Of a DNA stretch of 64,000 nucleotides, positions 1 to 13,951 are shown one piece after another; the first letter of the stretch is position 1; every line of letters starts with the position of its first letter. The position numbers and the translations under genes were made by a program. Source of the stretch: Pseudomonas sp. S31 (lineage in GTDB: Bacteria; Pseudomonadota; Gammaproteobacteria; Pseudomonadales; Pseudomonadaceae). The stretch covers positions 1-64,000 of the forward strand of contig NZ_JACVVE010000007.1 of assembly GCF_016648105.1 (NCBI RefSeq), read 5' to 3'. A model generated the notes under the pieces. The model saw nothing but the letters and a program-made list of their open reading frames with translations. It was not told where the DNA came from and searched no databases.

Positions 1-1232
1 CCACCGACCCCGCCGCCGACCCCGACCCTGCCCCGCTGAACGACATCTGGATCGAAAAAGGCACGCCCGCCTTCATGAAGACCGTGCTGGCCCTGTTCAG
101 CGGCGGCTTCGCCACCTTCGCCCTGCTGTACTGCGTGCAACCGATGATGCCGCTGCTGTCCCGGGAGTTCTCGATCAACGCCGCGCAGAGCAGCCTGGTG
201 CTGTCGGTATCGACCGGGCTGCTGGCGTTCGGCTTGTTGGTCACCGGGCCGATCTCCGACCGCATCGGGCGCAAACCCGTGATGGTCGCCGCGCTGCTCT
301 GCGCCGCACTTTCGACCCTGGCCAGCGCGGTGATGCCGACCTGGGAGCTGGTGCTGGCCACCCGCGCACTGGTCGGCCTGTCGCTGAGCGGCCTGGCGGC
401 CGTGGCGATGACCTACCTGAGCGAAGAGATCCACCCACAACACATCGGCCTGGCCATGGGCCTGTACATCGGCGGCAACGCCATCGGCGGGATGAGCGGG
501 CGGCTGATCACCGGGGTACTGATCGACTTCGTCAGCTGGCACACAGCGATGCTGGTGATCGGCGGCCTGGCCCTGGTGGCGGCGCTGGTGTTCTGGAAAG
601 TGCTGCCTGAATCGCGTAATTTCCGCACGCAGTCGATGAACCCACGCAGCCTGCTGAATGGCTTCGTCATGCACTTCAAGGATGCCGGCCTGCCGTGGCT
701 GTTCCTCGAGGCATTCCTGCTGATGGGCGCGTTCGTCACCTTGTTCAACTACATCGGCTATCGCCTGCTGGCCGAGCCCTACCACATGAACCAGGCGCTG
801 GTCGGCCTGCTGTCGGTAGTCTACCTGTCGGGGATCTACAGCTCGGCGCAGGTGGGCGCCCTGGGCGACCGGCTGGGCCGGCGCCGGGTGTTCTGGGCAA
901 GCATCCTGGTGATGGCCGCTGGCTTGCTGATGACCCTGGCCATGCCGTTGCCACTGGTGATCGTCGGCTTGCTGGTGTTCACCTTCGGCTTCTTCGGCGC
1001 GCACTCGACGGCCAGCAGCTGGATCGGCCGCCGCGCCTTCAAGGCCAAAGGGCAGGCTTCATCGCTGTACCTGTTCTGCTACTACGCAGGGTCCAGCGTG
1101 GCCGGCACTGCGGGCGGGGTGTTCTGGCACCATGCCGGGTGGAACGGCATCGGGCTGTTCATCGGCAGCCTGCTGGCGGTGGCGCTGTTGGTGGCGTTGC
1201 ACCTGAGCAAGTTAGCGCCCAAATCGGTGTGA
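1..1232 (+). CDS. MFS transporter, YnfM-like (5' truncated)
   Basis: Inner-membrane major facilitator superfamily transporter, probably an exporter of small hydrophobic compounds; the substrate cannot be read from sequence. The frame is open to the left edge of the window, so the real start lies upstream. An in-frame ATG at 75 would begin directly at the first membrane helix and is probably internal. About twelve hydrophobic segments are visible. The family loop after helix 2 appears as GPISDRIGRKPVM, and a second copy (GDRLGRRRVF) sits after helix 8, the usual duplicated six-helix layout. It resembles the YnfM/arabinose-efflux branch. The stop is followed by a perfect REP-like hairpin. Family confident, function not. 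Confidence 0.85.
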   Translation, partial: TDPAADPDPAPLNDIWIEKGTPAFMKTVLALFSGGFATFALLYCVQPMMPLLSREFSINAAQSSLVLSVSTGLLAFGLLVTGPISDRIGRKPVMVAALLCAALSTLASAVMPTWELVLATRALVGLSLSGLAAVAMTYLSEEIHPQHIGLAMGLYIGGNAIGGMSGRLITGVLIDFVSWHTAMLVIGGLALVAALVFWKVLPESRNFRTQSMNPRSLLNGFVMHFKDAGLPWLFLEAFLLMGAFVTLFNYIGYRLLAEPYHMNQALVGLLSVVYLSGIYSSAQVGALGDRLGRRRVFWASILVMAAGLLMTLAMPLPLVIVGLLVFTFGFFGAHSTASSWIGRRAFKAKGQASSLYLFCYYAGSSVAGTAGGVFWHHAGWNGIGLFIGSLLAVALLVALHLSKLAPKSV

Positions 1233-1235
1233 AGC

Positions 1236-1257
1236 ATTCGCGGGTTCACCCGCGAAT
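1236..1257. repeat. REP-like half palindrome / hairpin
   Basis: A 22-base perfect inverted repeat with arms ATTCGCGGGT and ACCCGCGAAT lies between the converging MFS and OB-fold genes. It matches the first half of the P. putida REP unit seen elsewhere in this window but lacks the GTAGGAGCGG half. It could help end transcription from either side, although no T-run follows it. Confidence 0.6.
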
Positions 1258-1268
1258 AGGCCCTCGGA

Positions 1269-1616
1269 TCAGTTGATGATCTCGACGATATCCACATCCA
1301 CTTCGCGGCTCATCAGGTGCTTCTCCACCTCGCCGGTCAGCTTGACCTTGGTCTTGTCGTTGAACGGCGTCGGCGGCAGGTCTTCATCGTCGATCTCGAC
1401 GTTGATGGTGCCGGTATTGTCCTTGAACTCGTACTTGTCGTCGTTGTTGATCTTCTTGGTCACGTACCCCTGCAGCACCACTGGGGTGTCATCGGCCGCT
1501 TCGTTGGCGGCGGCCACGGTGGTCACGGACTGGGCACCTGGGCCGGTATAACTCGCCGCCAGAGCAGCAGTGCTGAACAGGGGGGCGAGGATCAGGGCGA
1601 GGTAGCGGGTTTTCAT
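1269..1616 (-). CDS. YgiW/YdeI-family periplasmic OB-fold (BOF) protein
   Basis: A small secreted protein of 115 residues in the NirD/YgiW/YdeI stress-tolerance family. A signal peptide is clear: MKTR, a hydrophobic stretch to about residue 19, and an ALAA cleavage site. The remainder is a single bacterial OB-fold with the typical acidic run VEIDDEDL near its middle and the closing strand VDVDIVEI. Family members are linked to tolerance of peroxide, acid or cationic peptides; the ligand is not known. I chose the ATG at 1616 because it starts the signal peptide; an upstream in-frame start would add a non-signal extension. It is apparently monocistronic and lies downstream of the hemE terminator. 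Confidence 0.85.
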   Translation of the reverse strand: MKTRYLALILAPLFSTAALAASYTGPGAQSVTTVAAANEAADDTPVVLQGYVTKKINNDDKYEFKDNTGTINVEIDDEDLPPTPFNDKTKVKLTGEVEKHLMSREVDVDIVEIIN

Positions 1617-1685
1617 GGGGATGAGGTCCTGTTTCGGTTTTGATGGCCCCAGGTTAACGAAGATCGCTGAACTCAAGCTTAATCC

Positions 1686-1714
1686 AACAAAAAGCCCGGC
1701 ACTTGGCCGGGCTT
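1686..1714 (-). terminator. Rho-independent terminator of hemE
   Basis: Reading the minus strand after hemE there is an 8-bp GC-rich stem (AGCCCGGC pairing with GCCGGGCT), a short loop, and then a run of five T before TGTTGG. Placement 20 bases after the hemE stop fits. Confidence 0.85.
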
Positions 1715-1733
1715 GCTGTCCTGCGTCATCCGA

Positions 1734-2798
1734 TCACTGATGGTACTGCGCCGACAGCTCATGCACCGCATTGATGAACACGCCAGCATGCTCCGGGTCG
1801 ACCTCCGGGGTGATGCCGTGGCCCAGGTTGAACACGTGGCCGCTGCCGTTACCGTAGCTGGCGAGGATGCGCGCCACTTCCTTGCGGATGGCCTCGGGCT
1901 TGGCGTACAGCACGGTCGGGTCCATGTTGCCCTGCAACGCCACTTTGTCGCCCACGCGGCGGCGGGCGTCGCCGATGTCGCAGGTCCAGTCCAGGCCCAG
2001 GGCGTCGGCACCGGCTTCGGCGATGCTTTCCAGCCACAGGCCGCCATTCTTGGTGAACAGGATCACCGGGATCTTGCGCCCTTCGTGCTCGCGGATCAGG
2101 CCGCTGACGATCTTGCGCATGTAGGCCAGGGAGAACTCCTGGTAGGCCGCCGCCGACAGGTTGCCGCCCCAGGTGTCGAAGATCTGCACGGCCTGGGCGC
2201 CGGCGAGGATCTGCCCGTTGAGGTAGCTGGTGACCGACTGGGCCAGCTTGTCCAGCAGCAGGTGCAAGGCTTGCGGATTGTCATAGGCCATGGCCTTGGT
2301 CTTGCGGAAGTCCTTCGACGAGCCGCCTTCGACCATGTAGGTGGCCAGGGTCCAGGGGCTGCCGGAGAAACCGATCAGGGGTACCCGACCATTGAGTTCG
2401 CGGCGGATGGTGCTGACCGCGTCCATCACATAGCCAAGGTCTTTCTGCGGATCAGGGATCGGCAGGGCTTCGATGTCGGCCGGAGTGCTGATGACCTTCT
2501 TGAAACGCGGCCCTTCGCCGGTTTCGAAGTACAGGCCCAGGCCCATGGCGTCGGGGATGGTGAGGATGTCCGAGAAGAGGATCGCCGCATCCAGCGGGTA
2601 GCGGTCCAGCGGCTGCAGGGTGACCTCGCAGGCGAACTGCGGGTTCATGCACAGGCTCATGAAATCGCCGGCCTTGGCGCGGCTCGCGCGGTACTCCGGG
2701 AGGTAGCGGCCAGCCTGGCGCATCATCCAGACCGGGGTGACGTCTACGGGTTGCTTGAGCAGAGCACGCAGGAAACGATCGTTCTTCAGGGCAGTCAT
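1734..2798 (-). CDS. hemE: Uroporphyrinogen decarboxylase
   Basis: Cytosolic enzyme that removes four acetate carboxyls from uroporphyrinogen III to give coproporphyrinogen III in heme synthesis. It is 354 residues, the usual length. Both family signatures are present: [14 protein letters not shown] (about 24-37), which contains the catalytic arginines, and [17 protein letters not shown] near residues 144-160. The active-site Asp lies in ILFSDILT. Gene order (gltB, gltD, hemE on one strand) is that of other pseudomonads. The 192-base gap to gltD holds a REP pair and a 14-bp palindrome, so hemE probably has its own promoter there. A strong terminator follows the stop. Confidence 0.97.
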   Translation of the reverse strand: MTALKNDRFLRALLKQPVDVTPVWMMRQAGRYLPEYRASRAKAGDFMSLCMNPQFACEVTLQPLDRYPLDAAILFSDILTIPDAMGLGLYFETGEGPRFKKVISTPADIEALPIPDPQKDLGYVMDAVSTIRRELNGRVPLIGFSGSPWTLATYMVEGGSSKDFRKTKAMAYDNPQALHLLLDKLAQSVTSYLNGQILAGAQAVQIFDTWGGNLSAAAYQEFSLAYMRKIVSGLIREHEGRKIPVILFTKNGGLWLESIAEAGADALGLDWTCDIGDARRRVGDKVALQGNMDPTVLYAKPEAIRKEVARILASYGNGSGHVFNLGHGITPEVDPEHAGVFINAVHELSAQYHQ

Positions 2799-2900
2799 GT
2801 CGGCATCCGGAAAAATAGTGCGGGCATTTTCTCAGACGCCAGCGCAAAAGGCACGGACGAGGCCATGCGATTTGTCTATCGGGTGCCACAGATCAAACGA

Positions 2901-2914
2901 TTTTGTATACAAAA
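2901..2914. promoter_or_regulatory. Perfect 14-bp palindrome upstream of hemE
   Basis: TTTTGTATACAAAA is a perfect palindrome in the only AT-rich patch between gltD and hemE, about 100 bases ahead of the hemE start. The core TTGTATACAA resembles operators of GntR/FadR-type repressors. It is also compatible with a -10 element on either strand. Assignment as an operator is inference. Confidence 0.4.
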
Positions 2915-2916
2915 GC

Positions 2917-2981
2917 TTCGCGGGCAAGCCCGCTCCCACAGGTCCTGCACTGGACCCTGTGGGAGCGGGCTTGCCCGCGAA
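2917..2981. repeat. REP inverted pair (26-bp arms)
   Basis: Two perfectly complementary 26-base arms (2917-2942 and 2956-2981), each containing the REP core CGGGCAAGCCCGCTCC, are separated by 13 bases. It ends ten bases after the gltD stop and may act as an mRNA-stabilising or terminating stem-loop for gltD. Confidence 0.85.
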
Positions 2982-2990
2982 TAGGCCGAA

Positions 2991-4412
<1,422 letters not shown>

Positions 4413-4428
4413 TCAAAACCTCTTTACA

Positions 4429-4530
4429 GCAGCTGCAAGCTACAAGCTGCAAGCCGCAAGACGATCACTTAAGCCGGGCAAACCTCGTACTGCGCTTACT
4501 TGCAGCGCGAGGCTTGCCACTTGCAGCTGT
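4429..4530. repeat. Dispersed intergenic repeat between gltB and gltD
   Basis: Nearly the whole gltB-gltD gap is an imperfect inverted element. Outer arms AGCAGCTGCAAG and CTTGCAGCTGTT pair at 10-11 positions, and inside the left arm the word AAGCTGCAAG or AAGCTACAAG is reiterated. Such AAGCTGCAAGC-rich units are scattered between genes in fluorescent pseudomonads. Transcribed, it would fold into a long stem. Confidence 0.6.
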
Positions 4531-4532
4531 TC

Positions 4533-8978
<4,446 letters not shown>

Positions 8979-9260
8979 AGACACATTCTCACCAGGTTCA
9001 CCTCTCAACGGAGGTAAATCTCTTTTTAGTACAACCACTTACCATCCACGCCGATCAAACGCCAGCTTTTTTGCGGTGGCCATGGAAAACCATTGTTGCA
9101 CAGCGACAGCGACGCCCACAAATTTTCATGTCTCACCATTGAAAATTTATGTCGCAATTTTGAATGTTTTTGCGCCATGCGCCGTGATAACGGCATGACT
9201 CGAGTCTGAAGCGTTTCAGCCATGACTGCAAGTAAGGCTTGTGGCCGGCAGTCTGGGACA
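8979..9260 (-). promoter_or_regulatory. Upstream region of gltB (no gene seen)
   Basis: With the damX terminator and trailer this makes a 373-base gap without a convincing gene. The gltB-proximal part is clearly less GC-rich than its surroundings, as expected of a promoter. It holds a 9-bp inverted repeat (9120-9148) and a short hairpin with arms GCCGT and ACGGC (9181-9194). GGTGAGA lies about ten bases ahead of the gltB ATG as a likely ribosome binding site. Confidence 0.5.
9120..9148. promoter_or_regulatory. Operator-like inverted repeat upstream of gltB
   Basis: AAATTTTCA (9120-9128) is perfectly complementary to TGAAAATTT (9140-9148) with an 11-base spacer, about 140 bases before the gltB start. 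Half-sites about two helical turns apart suit a dimeric regulator. Which protein binds is unknown; Lrp-, Ntr- or LysR-type control is plausible for gltBD but unproven. Confidence 0.4.
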
Positions 9261-9292
9261 GAAAAGCCTGCCGCGCTCAGGCGCAGCAGGCT
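9261..9292 (-). terminator. Rho-independent terminator of damX
   Basis: On the minus strand after damX, AGCCTGC pairs with GCAGGCT, with an inner GCGC/GCGC stem, followed by TTTTCT. It lies about 60 bases past the damX stop. Confidence 0.7.
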
Positions 9293-9351
9293 AGACAGTT
9301 GTCATTGGTCGCTCAGCAACTGGGCGGCGGGGTGGTGCCGCCCGGCAGGTA

Positions 9352-10950
9352 TCAGCGGGCCGAGGCCAGCTCTTGTTGGACGCTGGCAACGGTACGTGGC
9401 CAAGGTTTACCAGCCTGGACCTTCGCTGGCAAGTTCTTGATTGCCGCAACTGCGGCGTCACGATTGGCAAAGCTACCATAAGTGACGACGTACAGTGGCT
9501 TGCCTTGCAGGTTTTTCTTGAAGTAGCGATAGTCGCCACCTTGCGCCTTGATGAACGCCTGGGCGGACGCCTCGGAACTGGTGCCGAAGATCTGCACCAC
9601 GTAGTTACCAGGCTTCTGCCCGCCGTACCAGCCGCTGTTGCCACTGCCGCCGGCAGCCGGCTTGGCACTGGCGACCTGGGTCGGCTGCTGCACGGGTTTG
9701 GCAGGTGCAACCGGCTTTGGCTGCTGGGCTGCGGGCTTCTGGGCTTGCGCAACCGGCTGCGATGGGGCGGCGCTGATCGGCTGTACCGGTGCAGGCGCAG
9801 GGCCTGCCGCCACGCCCTCGGGTGGAGCCGTGGTGGTCACGGTCGGTGGGGTCGACGGCTGCAGGGCGGTATTGCCGGCTGGGCCGCCTTCCTCGCCATC
9901 GCCCATGCCGGCAGCCTGGGCCAGCGGCTCGCGCATCACCGGCTGGGATTGGCCGACCAACGGTAGCGGCATGGGCTGGGAGTTGCCCGAGAACTCGATG
10001 GCAGGGCCACCGTTGTTGGATTGCGCAGCACCTGGCTGGCCTTCACCCAATGGCAACTGGGCCTGGGCGGCCGGCGCCTCGGCGGGCGCCTTGTCGCCTT
10101 TCTTGGGCATGAGGACCGCGGCCGCTACGGCGACCACGACTACAGCGGACAGGGCGAGCACGTGTTTCTTTGGCATTTTGAACCCCATGGATGGTCGCTT
10201 GGCCGTCGAACGGGTGGCGATCATGGCTTCGATCAAGGTGTCGCGGGCGACCTGATTGATGTTGCCAGGCCAACCGTCGGACTGTTCATGGATATCGACG
10301 ATCTGCTCGCGAGTGAACACGTCGATGCCCTGGCCCGCGCCCTCCAGGCGCTGCTCCAGGTACTCGCGGGTCTCGTCCTCGCTGTAGGGTGCCAGTTCGA
10401 TGACATGGAAACGCTCCTCATCGGTGTGGATCGCCTCCAGCGCGGCTATCAATGACGGCTCGCCGAACAGGAACACGTGTGGACGCCCTTCCGGCACGCC
10501 AGCCGCCAGCTCCAGCAACGCTTGGAGTGCCGACTCGTCGAGTTGTTCCGCATCGTCAACCAGCAGATACACTTCCTGCCCGGTCAGCGCCAGTTGCACC
10601 ACCTGAGACAGGATGGTCTGCATCTCCGGCTGGGCCACGCCCAACGACTGGGCCACCTGGCCAAGCACGCTGGCGGCATCGCTGGCGCCGCGTGCCGAAA
10701 TCACCACGCTCTGCACCGACTGCTTGTTGGTACTGGCCACCAAGGCCTGGCGCAGCAGGGTCTTGCCACTGCCGACCGGGCCGCTGACCACCAGCATCAA
10801 CTGGCTGTAGCGCGCCAGGTGATGCAGCTGGCCGAGCACCGGCTTGCGCTGGGCGGGGAAGAACTTGAAGCCGGGCACACGCGGCGCGAACGGATCGTGG
10901 CTCAGCTGGTAGTGGTCGAGAAACGCCTCATCGGCATGCAAACTGGTCAT
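9352..10950 (-). CDS. damX: DamX-like division protein: AAA ATPase + membrane helix + SPOR domain
   Basis: A 532-residue inner-membrane protein expected at the septum. The N-terminal cytoplasmic half is a complete AAA/ExeA-type ATPase: Walker A SGPVGSGKT (about 56-64) and Walker B LLVDDAEQL (about 129-137). One membrane helix follows near 265-283. Then comes a long Pro/Ala/Gln-rich periplasmic linker, and a C-terminal SPOR domain (YVVQIFGTSS to AKVQAGKPWP) that binds denuded peptidoglycan at division sites. E. coli DamX lacks the ATPase; the ATPase-SPOR fusion is normal for Pseudomonas. The gene sits just downstream of aroB (15-base gap), so it is probably co-transcribed with aroK-aroB, and it ends in its own terminator. 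Confidence 0.88.
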   Translation of the reverse strand: MTSLHADEAFLDHYQLSHDPFAPRVPGFKFFPAQRKPVLGQLHHLARYSQLMLVVSGPVGSGKTLLRQALVASTNKQSVQSVVISARGASDAASVLGQVAQSLGVAQPEMQTILSQVVQLALTGQEVYLLVDDAEQLDESALQALLELAAGVPEGRPHVFLFGEPSLIAALEAIHTDEERFHVIELAPYSEDETREYLEQRLEGAGQGIDVFTREQIVDIHEQSDGWPGNINQVARDTLIEAMIATRSTAKRPSMGFKMPKKHVLALSAVVVVAVAAAVLMPKKGDKAPAEAPAAQAQLPLGEGQPGAAQSNNGGPAIEFSGNSQPMPLPLVGQSQPVMREPLAQAAGMGDGEEGGPAGNTALQPSTPPTVTTTAPPEGVAAGPAPAPVQPISAAPSQPVAQAQKPAAQQPKPVAPAKPVQQPTQVASAKPAAGGSGNSGWYGGQKPGNYVVQIFGTSSEASAQAFIKAQGGDYRYFKKNLQGKPLYVVTYGSFANRDAAVAAIKNLPAKVQAGKPWPRTVASVQQELASAR

Positions 10951-10965
10951 TGCGCTGTCACAACC

Positions 10966-12063
10966 TCAAAGCTGCGCCACGATCGCGCGGTAGTCCGCCG
11001 ACAACGTGGCTTGAAGAATCTCTTTCGAATAGTCGTCGGTGACCACGGCCTCACCCATCTGGCGCAGCAGCACCAGGCGCAGACGGCCATCGATCACCTT
11101 CTTGTCGACCGCCATGTGCTCCATGAAGTGCGCGGGGGTCATCTCCTCGGGCGGCACGACCGGCAGGCCAGCATCGCGCAACAGGCGGATGCCGCGATCA
11201 CGCGCGGCCTGGTCGATCCACCCCAGGCGCATGGACATTTCCAGGGCCATGACCGTGCCGGCCGCCACGGCTTCGCCGTGCAGCCAGACGCCGTAGCCCA
11301 TGTGGGTCTCGATGGCGTGGCCGAAGGTGTGGCCCAGGTTGAGGGTCGCGCGCACGCCGGATTCACGCTCATCGGCGCCGACCACCGCCGCCTTGGCCGC
11401 ACACGAGCGACGGATGGCCTCGGTCAGTGCCGCGGGTTCCAGGCCGCGCAACGCCGTCATGTTCTCTTCGAGCCAGCCGAGGAACGGTTCGTCGCAGATC
11501 AGCCCGTACTTGATCACTTCGGCAAGCCCGGCGGACAGTTCACGCGCGGGCAGGGTCTTGAGGCTGGTGGTGTCGATCAGCACCGCATTGGGCTGGTAGA
11601 ACGCACCGACCATGTTCTTGCCCAGCGGGTGGTTGATACCGGTCTTGCCTCCTACCGAGGAGTCGACCTGGGACAACAGGGTGGTGGGCACCTGGATGAA
11701 GTCGACACCGCGCTGGTAGCAGGCCGCGGCGAAGCCGGCCATGTCGCCGATCACTCCGCCGCCGAGGGCGACCACGGTGGTACGGCGGTCGTGGCGGGCG
11801 CTCAGCAGGCCGTCGAAGATCAGCTGCAGGGTTTCCCAGTTCTTGTAGGCCTCGCCATCGGGGAGCACCACCGGCAGGACCGAATAGGCCCCCAAGGTCT
11901 TGCTCAGCCGTTCGAGGTAGAGCGGGGCGACGGTTTCGTTGGAGACGATGGCGACCTGTCGCCCGGCAATGTGCGGCGCCAGCAGCTCGGGCTGGTCCAG
12001 CAGGCCTTCGCCAATGTAGATCGGGTAGCTACGCTCGCCCAGGTCGACCTTTAGTGTCTGCAT
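10966..12063 (-). CDS. aroB: 3-dehydroquinate synthase
   Basis: Cytosolic NAD- and Zn-dependent enzyme converting DAHP to 3-dehydroquinate, step two of the shikimate pathway. It is 365 residues when started at the ATG at 12063 ([16 protein letters not shown]), the usual N-terminus; an in-frame start four codons earlier lacks a good ribosome site. Family elements seen include [26 protein letters not shown] (glycine-rich NAD/substrate loop), [17 protein letters not shown], and the metal histidines in [12 protein letters not shown] and LHGEAVA. It lies between aroK and damX, as in other pseudomonads. Confidence 0.97.
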   Translation of the reverse strand: MQTLKVDLGERSYPIYIGEGLLDQPELLAPHIAGRQVAIVSNETVAPLYLERLSKTLGAYSVLPVVLPDGEAYKNWETLQLIFDGLLSARHDRRTTVVALGGGVIGDMAGFAAACYQRGVDFIQVPTTLLSQVDSSVGGKTGINHPLGKNMVGAFYQPNAVLIDTTSLKTLPARELSAGLAEVIKYGLICDEPFLGWLEENMTALRGLEPAALTEAIRRSCAAKAAVVGADERESGVRATLNLGHTFGHAIETHMGYGVWLHGEAVAAGTVMALEMSMRLGWIDQAARDRGIRLLRDAGLPVVPPEEMTPAHFMEHMAVDKKVIDGRLRLVLLRQMGEAVVTDDYSKEILQATLSADYRAIVAQL

Positions 12064-12153
12064 GTATCCCCACAATGTACTTGGGCGCGGCGCCGATCGT
12101 GCGACCCACGCGTTGAACCTCGCCTCGGCGTGGTCGCCGAGAATAGTCCCGGC

Positions 12154-12672
12154 TTACCGGGGCGGCAACTGCTGCAAACGCTCGAGAATATCCAGCACCA
12201 CCATACGTGGCGGCCGTTCGTCGGTTTCCACCACCAGGTCGGCGATCTCCCGGTAGAGCGGGTCGCGCGCCTCCAGCAGAGCGCGCAGGGTGGCCTCCGG
12301 GTTGGCGGTGCGCAGCAGCGGGCGGTTGCGATCGCGCGCGGTACGCCCGACCTGCTGCTCTACCGACGCGTGCAGGTAGATCACCCGGCCACCGGCGTGC
12401 AGCGCGCGACGATTGGCTTCGCGCATGACCGCGCCGCCACCGGTGGCGACTACCACGCCGTCGAGCGTGCACAGTTCGGCAATCATGGCCTGCTCACGGT
12501 CACGGAAGCCCGGCTCGCCTTCCTTGTCGAAAATCCACGGGATGTTGGCGCCGGTACGCAGTTCGATTTCCTTGTCGGAATCCTTGAACAGCAGGCGCAG
12601 CTCTTTGGCCAAAAGGCGCCCAATGGTGCTTTTACCGGCACCCATGGGCCCTACAAGTATCAAATTTCGCAC
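12154..12672 (-). CDS. aroK: Shikimate kinase
   Basis: Phosphorylates shikimate with ATP, step five of the shikimate pathway. It is 172 residues with P-loop GPMGAGKST (8-16), the shikimate-binding Asp in DSDKEIE, the second substrate motif GGGAVM, and the lid arginines in DRNRPLL. The start is GTG (12672). Only four bases separate it from the pilQ stop, so it is translated from the pilus operon message, the arrangement known in Pseudomonas. A 90-base gap with a CCTCGGCG hairpin separates it from aroB. Confidence 0.96.
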   Translation of the reverse strand: MRNLILVGPMGAGKSTIGRLLAKELRLLFKDSDKEIELRTGANIPWIFDKEGEPGFRDREQAMIAELCTLDGVVVATGGGAVMREANRRALHAGGRVIYLHASVEQQVGRTARDRNRPLLRTANPEATLRALLEARDPLYREIADLVVETDERPPRMVVLDILERLQQLPPR

Positions 12673-12676
12673 AGAA

Positions 12677-13951
12677 TCAACGACTCACAGCAATCGTCTG
12701 GTCACTCATGATACGCGGAGTCAGGAAGACCAGCAGCTCGGATTTTTTCTCTTGTAATGCATCGCGTCGAAACAGCCGCCCAACATACGGCAGATCGCCG
12801 AAAAATGGCACCTTGTCGACCACTTTGTTTTGCGTGGTCGAGTACACCCCGCCGATCACGATGGTCTCGCCATCGGCCACGCGAACCTTGGCATTGACCT
12901 CGTTCTTGCGGATTGGCGGTACGTCGTTCAGGGCATTGACGTAATCCGGCTCGTCCTTGGTCACTCGCACCGCCATGATCACCTTGCCATCCAGGGTTAT
13001 CTGCGGGGTGACCTCGAGCGACAACGACGCCTCGCGGAACGACACCGAGGTGGCGCCGCTCTTGCTGGTTTCCTGGTAGGGCACCTCGGTCCCCTTGAGG
13101 ATCCGCGCGGTTTCCTTGTCGGCAGTGACCACCTTGGGCTGCGAGATGATCTCGCCATCACCGCTTTTTTCCATCGCGCTGAGTTCAAGGTCCAGCAGCA
13201 CATCGCCACGCAGCAGGCCCAGGCCTACCCCCGAGCCGGCCCGCTCCACGCCAAGGTCGACGAACAACTCCTTGCCCAGCCGCGTGGTCTCGCCGTGCAA
13301 CGACCTGCCCCAGCGCACACCCAGGCTCTTCTCGTAGTCGACATTGGCCTCGACGATCCGGGCCTCGATCGCCACCTGACGGACAGGGACGTCCAACTCA
13401 GCGACCAGCCGCCGCAATTCGGCCAGGCGCTCGGCCGGCTGGTAGGCCACCAGGGTATTGGTACGCGGATCGACGCTCAGGCTGCCACGGCCGGTGAGAA
13501 TGCCATCGTCGGCCAGGGTTGCCAGCAGCAACTCGACCAATTCGCCGGCCTTGGCGTGGTGGACCGGCAGCAGTTCGCGGCGCAGCGGCTGCAAGGGCGC
13601 CACGCCAGGCAGCCCAAAACCGTTTTCGCCGGCCGGCCCGGCGAACTCACCGGCAGGTGCGACCAGCAGCACATTACCCTCCTCGCGCTTGGCCAGGCCC
13701 TTGCTGCGCAGGATCAGGTCCAGCGCTTGGTCCCAGGGCACGTCCTGCAGGCGCAAGGTGACGCTGCCCTGCACCGAGTCACCGGCCACCAGGTTGATGC
13801 CGGCATGATCCGCCAGCATCTGCAGCACAGCGCGCACCTGCACATCCTGAACGTTCAACGACAGCGATTCACCGTGGTAGGGCGTCGCTGCTGCCAGCGG
13901 AATCGGCAACGCCAGCGCCCACAGCCATTTCCAAACGGTACCCAGCTTCAT
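12677..13951 (-). CDS. pilQ: Type IV pilus secretin PilQ (short form)
   Basis: Outer-membrane secretin through which type IV pili exit. It is only 424 residues against about 700 in P. aeruginosa. A signal peptide (residues 1-21, ending PLAAA) leads straight into an N0/STN domain ([20 protein letters not shown]), then one N1-type domain, then the secretin core ([44 protein letters not shown], and a C-terminal [13 protein letters not shown]). The N-terminal AMIN domains that anchor PilQ to peptidoglycan are absent. The start is supported by the signal peptide, but it lies 83 bases inside the preceding pilOP frame (see findings). Confidence 0.92.
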   Translation of the reverse strand: MKLGTVWKWLWALALPIPLAAATPYHGESLSLNVQDVQVRAVLQMLADHAGINLVAGDSVQGSVTLRLQDVPWDQALDLILRSKGLAKREEGNVLLVAPAGEFAGPAGENGFGLPGVAPLQPLRRELLPVHHAKAGELVELLLATLADDGILTGRGSLSVDPRTNTLVAYQPAERLAELRRLVAELDVPVRQVAIEARIVEANVDYEKSLGVRWGRSLHGETTRLGKELFVDLGVERAGSGVGLGLLRGDVLLDLELSAMEKSGDGEIISQPKVVTADKETARILKGTEVPYQETSKSGATSVSFREASLSLEVTPQITLDGKVIMAVRVTKDEPDYVNALNDVPPIRKNEVNAKVRVADGETIVIGGVYSTTQNKVVDKVPFFGDLPYVGRLFRRDALQEKKSELLVFLTPRIMSDQTIAVSR

